From contig NZ_CP110617.1 in NCBI RefSeq assembly GCF_026153295.1, positions 35,636 through 99,635 on the forward strand: a DNA stretch of 64,000 bases, given 5' to 3'. The notes under the pieces are model-generated. The model was not told the origin of the DNA and ran no database searches. It saw nothing but the letters and a program-made list of their open reading frames with translations. The stretch's first letter is position 1. Each line of letters starts with the position of its first letter. A program made the position numbers and the translations under genes. This document shows, piece after piece, positions 59,117 through 64,000 of the stretch. Origin of the DNA: Rhodococcus antarcticus (GTDB taxonomy: Bacteria > Actinomycetota > Actinomycetes > Mycobacteriales > Mycobacteriaceae).

Positions 59117-60082
59117 TCAGTGCTCGGGGCAGACCAGATCGGGGGCCGTGGTCCACCCCGCGGCCACCAGCCACCTCCGCGCCGGGTAGGCTACCGACCC
59201 CTCCGCGCTGTCCTCGGCCAGTGCCCCGGTGATGATGGGCCCGTCCCCGCAGCGGCTGCACTCCACGTTCACGACCGGGCCCCGCGGCTGGCAGGTGCGA
59301 CAGTGCCCGGCCTCAACGACTGCACCGGGGTTGTCGGGGTCCGGCTCAAGCCAGCGCATCGCAAGATCAGCGCGGAGCTGCATCGCCTCCTCCCGGGTAC
59401 CGGGCTCATGACCGCACGAAGGGCACGCCCGCGACGACCGCCCCGCGCTGGCAGCGACGGGCGGTGGCCGCACCGGCGCCGGTGCGGCCCCCGCCGCCGG
59501 CGTCATGGCGGGTTGGGTCTTGAGGTGGCGGTACAGGGTGGTGCGGCTGACCCCCAACACGTCGGCGACCTCCGTCAGCGGGGTGCCGGCGGTGACCATC
59601 CGTTGGGCCTGCTTCGTCTTGGCTGCGGTCATCACCGTGGGTCGGCCCCCGACCCGGCCCCGACGACGGGCCGCCGCCAGGCCGGCCATGGTCCGTTCCC
59701 GGACGAGGTCACGCTCGAACTCCGCGAGCGAGCCGAAGATGTGGAAGACCAACCGGCCCCCCGGGGTGGTGGTGTCGATCGCCTCCTGCAGCGACCGGAA
59801 CCCGATCCCCCGCTCGGCCAGACCCCGCACGGTCTCAATCAAGTGCGGCAAGGACCGACCCAGGCGGTCCAGGCGCCATACCACCAAGGTGTCCCCCGGA
59901 CGCAACGCGTCCATCAGGCTCGCGAGCTCGGGCCGGTCCGTCAGAGACCCCGAGGCGGTGTCGGTCCAGGACCGGAAGCACCCCGCGGCGCTCAGAGCGT
60001 CATGTTGCAACGCAGCGTCCTGCTCGAGGGTGGAGACCCTCGCGTACCCCAGCAGCTCACCCACGAGGACGCACTGTTCCAC
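59117..60082 (-). CDS. Serine recombinase (resolvase/invertase) with Cys-rich C-terminal extension
   Basis: This 321-residue small serine recombinase has an N-terminal catalytic domain (LLGYARVSTLEQDAALQ with the nucleophilic Ser near residue 17, and VVWRLDRLGRSLPHLIETV) and a helix-turn-helix (TPLTEVADVLGVSRTTLYRH, residues about 165-187), as in Tn3-type resolvases. About 130 additional residues follow, with CxxC pairs in ACPSCGHEPG, HCRTCQPRG and VECSRCGDGP, likely zinc ribbons not usual in resolvases. No transposase is nearby. It points away from the repeated sites at 60276-63705; a site-like left arm overlaps its start codon. Confidence 0.85.
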   Translation of the reverse strand: MEQCVLVGELLGYARVSTLEQDAALQHDALSAAGCFRSWTDTASGSLTDRPELASLMDALRPGDTLVVWRLDRLGRSLPHLIETVRGLAERGIGFRSLQEAIDTTTPGGRLVFHIFGSLAEFERDLVRERTMAGLAAARRRGRVGGRPTVMTAAKTKQAQRMVTAGTPLTEVADVLGVSRTTLYRHLKTQPAMTPAAGAAPAPVRPPPVAASAGRSSRACPSCGHEPGTREEAMQLRADLAMRWLEPDPDNPGAVVEAGHCRTCQPRGPVVNVECSRCGDGPIITGALAEDSAEGSVAYPARRWLVAAGWTTAPDLVCPEH

Positions 60083-60432
60083 AACTCACCGTCAGGCCGT
60101 CTCGCGACACAAGGGTTTCGGGCACCAGTTCTGCACCCTCCACTCCCCCACCCTGTCGGGAGCACCGCTTGGGGTGGGGGCGTGTGCCAGAACCGACCCT
60201 GAGCGGCGCATTCACCGCGAGCTCCGCGGCCGGCCTCTGGGTCGGCGACTCGAGGGTGCCGTTGGGCGTCGCCGGGTGTTTCACAACCGCTCGAATGTGG
60301 CGCTCTCGACGTCGTTGCCGGCACCCGGCAACACGCGGCGGGGAGACGGGTGCGCCGCACCCGGCCCTGGACGGAACGTGCTCAGGTGAGAACGATGGTG
60401 ACGCCCATCATGTGACGTCCTAGGAGGAGCTT
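60083..60432. other. Region between recombinase and first cassette
   Basis: No gene is recognised. It holds the first full recombination-site copy (60276-60303), a left-arm half-site GTTCCACAAC at 60076-60085 touching the recombinase start, and a CAGAACCG half-site at 60188-60195. Confidence 0.5.
60276..60303. repeat. Recombination-site repeat 1, core CT
   Basis: CACAACCG-CT-CGAATGTG with left flank GTGTTT. It lies between the recombinase and the hydrolase gene, the attI-like position. Confidence 0.6.
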
Positions 60433-61248
60433 GTGAAGACTGCGCAGATCGACGGTGGCGAGCTCGCCTACCGCGACGACGGCCCGCCCGACGGTGAGCC
60501 GGTGCTGCTCGTTCACTCGCTGTTCTTCGACCACACCATGTTCGACGCGCTGTCCGCCCGGCTGGTAGCCGCCGGGCACCGGGTCGTTTCCTACGACCAC
60601 CGCGGCCAGGGCGCCAGCTCACCAGCCCCCCGGCAGGAGGTCAGCGTCGACCGCCTCACCACCGACGCCGCCGCCCTCATCGAGCACCTGGGCCTCGCCC
60701 CGGTGCACGTCGCCGGGAACTCCCTGGGCGGCTTCGTCGCACTGCGGCTGGCCGCCCGCCGCCCCGACCTGCTGCGCACCGCCACCGCCATGGGCTCCTC
60801 CGCGGAGGAGGAACACTCCCTGGCGGAGTTCGAGCCCCTGGTCGCCCAGCTCGGCGAGCTCGGTGGCGCACCCCTGGTGGACACCCTGATGTACATCATG
60901 TTCGGGGACACCTCGCTGCGGGAAGCCGGGCCGACCGTCGAACACTGGCGTTCCAAGATGACCGCCCTGGGCACCACCATCGCCGACGCCGCGTGGCAGA
61001 CCATCCACCGCGACAGCATCGTCGACGAGCTAGCGGGCACCACCGTGCCCGTGCTGGCCATCGCCGGCACCGAGGACCACGCCTACCCACCCCCGGTGTC
61101 CGACGCGCACATCGCCACGGCAACCGGCGGGCGCAGCGTGACACTGGAAGCCGCCGGGCACTCGGTGGCCCTCGAACAGCCCGACCGCGTCGCCGACCTG
61201 CTGCTCGAACACTTCGCCGCCTCATCAGGATCAACCACGCCCAAATAA
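60433..61248 (+). CDS. Alpha/beta hydrolase
   Basis: This 271-residue alpha/beta hydrolase-fold enzyme has LLVHSLFFDHTMFDAL in the oxyanion region, the nucleophile elbow VAGNSLGGFVAL near residue 97, an Asp in IAGTEDHAYPP and a His in LEAAGHSVALEQP. Esterase or lactonase activity is plausible; the usual HGxxxD start is HSLFFD here. Start GTG 60433 has TAGGAGGAG. It is the first gene right of the recombinase, bracketed by site repeats 1 and 2. Confidence 0.85.
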   Translation: MKTAQIDGGELAYRDDGPPDGEPVLLVHSLFFDHTMFDALSARLVAAGHRVVSYDHRGQGASSPAPRQEVSVDRLTTDAAALIEHLGLAPVHVAGNSLGGFVALRLAARRPDLLRTATAMGSSAEEEHSLAEFEPLVAQLGELGGAPLVDTLMYIMFGDTSLREAGPTVEHWRSKMTALGTTIADAAWQTIHRDSIVDELAGTTVPVLAIAGTEDHAYPPPVSDAHIATATGGRSVTLEAAGHSVALEQPDRVADLLLEHFAASSGSTTPK

Positions 61249-61274
61249 CCGGCCGCCCGCTCAGGGTCTACCCG

Positions 61275-61304
61275 GTATTCCACAACCGACCGAATGTGAA
61301 CTCA
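61275..61304. repeat. Recombination-site repeat 2, core AC
   Basis: CACAACCG-AC-CGAATGTG, the most symmetric of the asymmetric copies (CACA..CG arms). It follows the hydrolase gene by 27 bases. Confidence 0.6.
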
Positions 61305-61425
61305 TGCAATTCTGTGCATGAAGATGCAGCGACAACAATTGAGGCCGCAGGCTCTCCCAAACTGACCTCGGCCGGCGACGACCAGCGAGCGGTCACCTCC
61401 ACTGGGGCCTGGAAGACTTCCCCAC

Positions 61426-61551
61426 ATGCACACCTTCATCCCCACCGGGCTCTCCACCGCGCGGCGATGGGTGCAGGCCAACGGCCACACCGCCTCCAAC
61501 CGCCGCCGCCTCCCCACCGCGGTAAGACAGGCCTACAACACCGCCCACTGA
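61426..61551 (+). CDS. Minimal Lsr2 C-terminal-domain protein
   Basis: This 41-residue protein carries TARRWVQANGHTASNRRRLP and ends TAVRQAYNTAH. This matches the DNA-binding C-terminal domain of Lsr2 (VREWAxxNG, then RGRxP, then AYxAAH). The oligomerisation N-domain is absent. Lsr2 C-domains bind AT-rich DNA in the minor groove through the RGR hook, here RRR. A stand-alone domain could compete with host Lsr2. It shares a cassette with the formate/nitrite-type transporter. Confidence 0.6.
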   Translation: MHTFIPTGLSTARRWVQANGHTASNRRRLPTAVRQAYNTAH

Positions 61552-61762
61552 CCCCTCCCCCGCCCGATAGACCGCGGCCGGCCGAGGGCAAGGGCCACGC
61601 GCACCTGGCCCGGTTCACCCCACCGACAGGGCATCACCTCAGCGGGCGAGAGCCGCAAACGTGGTGGACAGGCGCTACCCGCCCGATGCGTTCCCCGCGT
61701 CCTTCGGCACAAGGAGCCAAACCGCGGGCACGCTGACACGCAACAAGCGAGAGGGAGTCACC

Positions 61763-62584
61763 ATGGGCCAGCCGGGAGCGGCGCAGACGAACAGGCTTAG
61801 CGCCGACCCCGGTGAACGTCCCGAACCGGAGGTGGAGGAAGCCTTCGACCGGCTCGTCGGACAGGGCCCCGAGCGGCTGGTCCGCCCGCTGCTGCCCCTG
61901 GTCGCCACGGGCCTGCTCGGGGGCATCGACGTCGGCGTCGGGGTACTCGCCTACCTCGTCGTCGAGCACGACACCGGCAGTGCGCTGCTCGGGTCGTTGG
62001 CCTTCACCGTGGGGTTCGTCGCCCTGCTCATGGCGGGCAGCGAGCTGTTCACCGAGAACTTCCTCGTCCCGGTCGTCGCCGTGGTCGCCAAAGAGGGCAC
62101 CATCCTGCAGCTGCTGCGGCTGTGGGTGGTCAGCCTGGCCGCGAACCTGCTCACCGGCCTCGGGATGGCCGCGATGATCGTCTACGCCCTGCCCGACGTG
62201 CAGGACACCGCGATCGCCGCCGGCGCCCACTACGCCGAGCTCGGAATCACCGTCCGCTCGTTCCTGCTCGCCGTCCTCGCCGGTGCCGTCATCACCCTGC
62301 TCACCCGCATGCAGAACGCCACCGACAACCTCGGTATCAAGATCGTCCCCGCCATCATGCTGTCGTTCGTGCTCGTCGCGGCGAAGCTGTTCCACTGCGT
62401 GCTCGACTCCATCCTCATGTTCGCCGGCCTGCTCACCGGCCGCGCCCCCTACAGCTGGGCCAACTGGGCCAGCGCCCTCGGATGGTCAGCCACCGGCAAC
62501 ATCATCGGCGGGCTCCTCCTCGTCACCGGCATCCGACTCCTCCGGGTCCAACACCGCGTCGCCGAAGAACGCCACCAAAGCTAA
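61763..62584 (+). CDS. Formate/nitrite transporter family protein
   Basis: This 273-residue membrane channel of about six helices has the family segments GSELFTENFLVPVVAVVAKE and LFHCVLDSILMFAGLLTG, plus SATGNIIGGLLLVTG near the end. The subfamily resembles YfdC-like members with an acidic N-terminus. It would conduct small anions such as formate, nitrite or hydrosulfide; hydrosulfide would suit the sulfide genes, but is a guess. Start after GAGGGAG. Confidence 0.85.
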   Translation: MGQPGAAQTNRLSADPGERPEPEVEEAFDRLVGQGPERLVRPLLPLVATGLLGGIDVGVGVLAYLVVEHDTGSALLGSLAFTVGFVALLMAGSELFTENFLVPVVAVVAKEGTILQLLRLWVVSLAANLLTGLGMAAMIVYALPDVQDTAIAAGAHYAELGITVRSFLLAVLAGAVITLLTRMQNATDNLGIKIVPAIMLSFVLVAAKLFHCVLDSILMFAGLLTGRAPYSWANWASALGWSATGNIIGGLLLVTGIRLLRVQHRVAEERHQS

Positions 62585-62598
62585 GACACACCACGCCC

Positions 62599-62627
62599 AT
62601 GTTTCACAACCGAGCGAATATGTCACT
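62599..62627. repeat. Recombination-site repeat 3, core AG
   Basis: CACAACCG-AG-CGAATATG with TGTTT on its left, 20 bases after the transporter stop. Confidence 0.6.
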
Positions 62628-62788
62628 GCTTGCTCAACGGTTGATCTTGCTAACACCCGTAGGTGATGTGGTGCCAGCCCTCAGCAGCCTGGGTCGGCTT
62701 CGCGTGACCCGGCTGGGCCAGCTTCACCGGTGTGCAGACCAACGTGCACAAGCAGCTGTCGGGTGGCGAAGGCAGCCCTGGGACGGGG

Positions 62789-63019
62789 ATGCTCAGCACC
62801 GTGACTAGGGGCGCCTACCCACCCGACACCGCGGGGTTCGAGACCGGTGACCGGGTGCTCGCCGCCCACGACATCGGAGGCATGTTCCGTCCCCGGATAC
62901 CGCGCGGCACCGGGGGCATCATCATCGAGCTCACCCCGCACGGACGTCTCGTCGTCCACTTCACCGGAGGACACCGCGTCACCATCGACACCGACGACGT
63001 CACCATCGCCCCACCCTGA
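62789..63019 (+). CDS. Small SH3-like beta protein
   Basis: This 76-residue protein contains FETGDRVLAAHDIGGMFRPR, then GTGGIIIELTPHGRLVVHFT and GHRVTIDTDDVTI. The pattern resembles small SH3-like barrels (DUF4926 or KOW type), but the family is not confirmed. Starts ATG 62789 or GTG 62801. It is the only gene between site repeats 3 and 4. Confidence 0.5.
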   Translation: MLSTVTRGAYPPDTAGFETGDRVLAAHDIGGMFRPRIPRGTGGIIIELTPHGRLVVHFTGGHRVTIDTDDVTIAPP

Positions 63020-63061
63020 CATCACCATCGCCACACGGTGGCCCCACCCGCAGCCCGGGTG

Positions 63062-63090
63062 GTGTTTCAGAACCGGCCGGTTCTGACCCA
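63062..63090. repeat. Recombination-site repeat 4, core GC, perfect palindrome
   Basis: TCAGAACCGGCCGGTTCTGA (63067-63086) is a perfect 20-base palindrome. Its left arm, TTTCAGAACCG, matches the other sites with one base changed. Confidence 0.6.
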
Positions 63091-63247
63091 TCGTAGTTCT
63101 GTCACGGGCAGTAGCGACGGGTCGATGCGTCCGCCGAGTACTCATGCGCTGCGCGCAGGCCCTCGGTTGTCAGGGGCCACCGTGGGCGCCGCCACCCTCT
63201 GACGCTCCTCGCGCCCACTGGTCGCCCCCGGGGGCCACACTCGGTGC

Positions 63248-63433
63248 GTGGCCCGCGGCGATCACCCGATGCGCACCCCGTTCTACGGAGTGCTGCTCAT
63301 CGTCGCCGCCATGGTGAGCTCCACGCTCGTCTCCGTCGCCGGCCCGACGTGGCTGCGGGTGGTCGTCTACATCCTGGCCGCGCCCGCCGCACTGGTGGGA
63401 TTCGTCATGACCTTCCGTGACTACAACCGATGA
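63248..63433 (+). CDS. Small two-helix membrane protein
   Basis: This 61-residue protein has two membrane helices (about residues 12-30 and 35-53) and a short charged end, FRDYNR. No family is known. Start GTG 63248, or ATG 63269 with a shorter N-terminus. It is the only gene between site repeats 4 and 5. Confidence 0.45.
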   Translation: MARGDHPMRTPFYGVLLIVAAMVSSTLVSVAGPTWLRVVVYILAAPAALVGFVMTFRDYNR

Positions 63434-64000
63434 TTCCCCCGACTCCCACAACGTGAGGCCTCAGACCGGGCGGGCGCCGCGACCGACCCTTCAGACCGGC
63501 GGTACGTGAGGCGAGGGCGCCCGCGGTCGACGATCAACACGCTGAAACCCCGACCACGGTCGTCATAGACTCGATCGCGTTCGTGCACAACAGGTGTGGT
63601 CGAGTCTCAGGTGCGGTAAGCAGCTCCAGCCGACCGGTCCCGGGTGCAGCCGGAAGACCACGTCGCAGACGACGAGGTGTTCCACAACCGAGCGAATATG
63701 AACCCACCCCGCTCGACTGTCGGGTTCTCCAGTTCGGCCCCGGACCCCGGCCATGCGCGTCGGTGGACAGCGGCGGCGCCCAGCTGGCAGCTCCGCCCGG
63801 GTTCGCCGCCTTGGTAGCGCGCCCTCGCTCCGACCGGGGGTCAAGCGCGAACTTGGCGATCCAGACGGGTCGTGAGGTCAGAGTCAGTAGCCGCGTCGGA
63901 CGGCAAGGAGTACTGCCTTCGCGAGACCACACCGCAGCCGGGCTCGCCTCGGCTGAGCGATCACAGTCCATCACGCCACCGTCTTGTGCAGACTGCGGTG
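63434..64000. other. Stretch to window end with site repeat 5
   Basis: No gene is recognised on either strand in this stretch apart from the site repeat at 63677-63705. A gene right of the window could continue the array. Confidence 0.35.
63677..63705. repeat. Recombination-site repeat 5, core AG
   Basis: CACAACCG-AG-CGAATATG, nearly the same as repeat 3, preceded by GGTGTTC and followed by AACCC. Confidence 0.6.

Overview
The window is GC-rich actinobacterial DNA, with GTG starts, 4-base start/stop overlaps, Streptomyces-type conjugation proteins, an Lsr2-like fragment and a TipA-type MerR regulator. It looks like accessory DNA (a plasmid or a mosaic integrative element) of an actinomycete. 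The genus cannot be fixed from the sequence; a Pseudonocardiales-like host is only a guess. No rRNA, tRNA, ribosomal-protein genes or CRISPR array were seen. There are two transfer-related blocks, four gene pairs or copies that look duplicated, and at least nine broken genes, which is typical of a plastic region.

Layout. 1-6445 is the end of a conjugation operon: TrbL-like membrane protein, SCO6880-type protein, VirB4-like ATPase, TraG/VirD4 coupling protein and a DUF4913 protein. 6.6-10.3 kb holds small accessory genes: a broken AhpD-like gene, a PIG-L deacetylase, a class V aminotransferase and a stress-protein stub. 10.3-18.6 kb is a metal/sulfur stress block: cupredoxin lipoprotein, DUF2892, DUF302, a CsoR-family repressor with its operators, an MMPL exporter, SHOCT proteins, DUF4395 and a multicopper oxidase. 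18.6-22.5 kb carries assorted accessory genes (GNAT, TipA-type MerR, YjbR, ASCH, CoaD-like). 22.7-24.9 kb is persulfide dioxygenase-rhodanese plus a GntR regulator. 25.1-29.3 kb has a BlaI/M56 pair divergent from a DsbA/CcdA/lipoprotein thiol-redox operon. 29.6-32.2 kb is sulfide:quinone oxidoreductase divergent from rhodanese and TauE/SafE. 32.5-34.9 kb is a tightly overlapped MarR-controlled operon. 35.3-40 kb contains DsrE, a dif-like site, a toxin-antitoxin pair with a broken toxin, and a mobilization operon (MobC, relaxase, accessory protein) with a probable oriT. 40-48 kb has a second copy of the copper module (SHOCT, multicopper oxidase, DUF302, a PPOX-type regulator) together with more wreckage. 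48.7-51 kb is a RES/Xre toxin-antitoxin pair and an unknown 401-residue protein. 51-58.4 kb is amine use: copper amine oxidase, two permeases, IclR and a cysteine hydrolase. 58.6-64 kb carries a serine recombinase and a run of small gene cassettes.

The genes appear to cooperate in two main ways. First, sulfide would be oxidised by the quinone reductase, the persulfide processed by the dioxygenase-rhodanese fusion and separate rhodaneses, and sulfite exported by TauE. A 12-base box shared by both promoters, with a related box before the GntR gene, suggests common control. Second, copper and periplasmic thiols are handled by two multicopper oxidases, a cupredoxin, Met-rich secreted proteins and a DsbA/CcdA system.

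The most unusual structure is at 59.1-63.7 kb. A serine recombinase with an extra cysteine-rich tail points away from five same-orientation copies of a short imperfect palindrome. Each has conserved arms around a different central dinucleotide, and the sites separate single-gene or two-gene units that all read rightwards. The geometry resembles an integron but uses a serine rather than a tyrosine recombinase. This is an inference from layout and sequence only.
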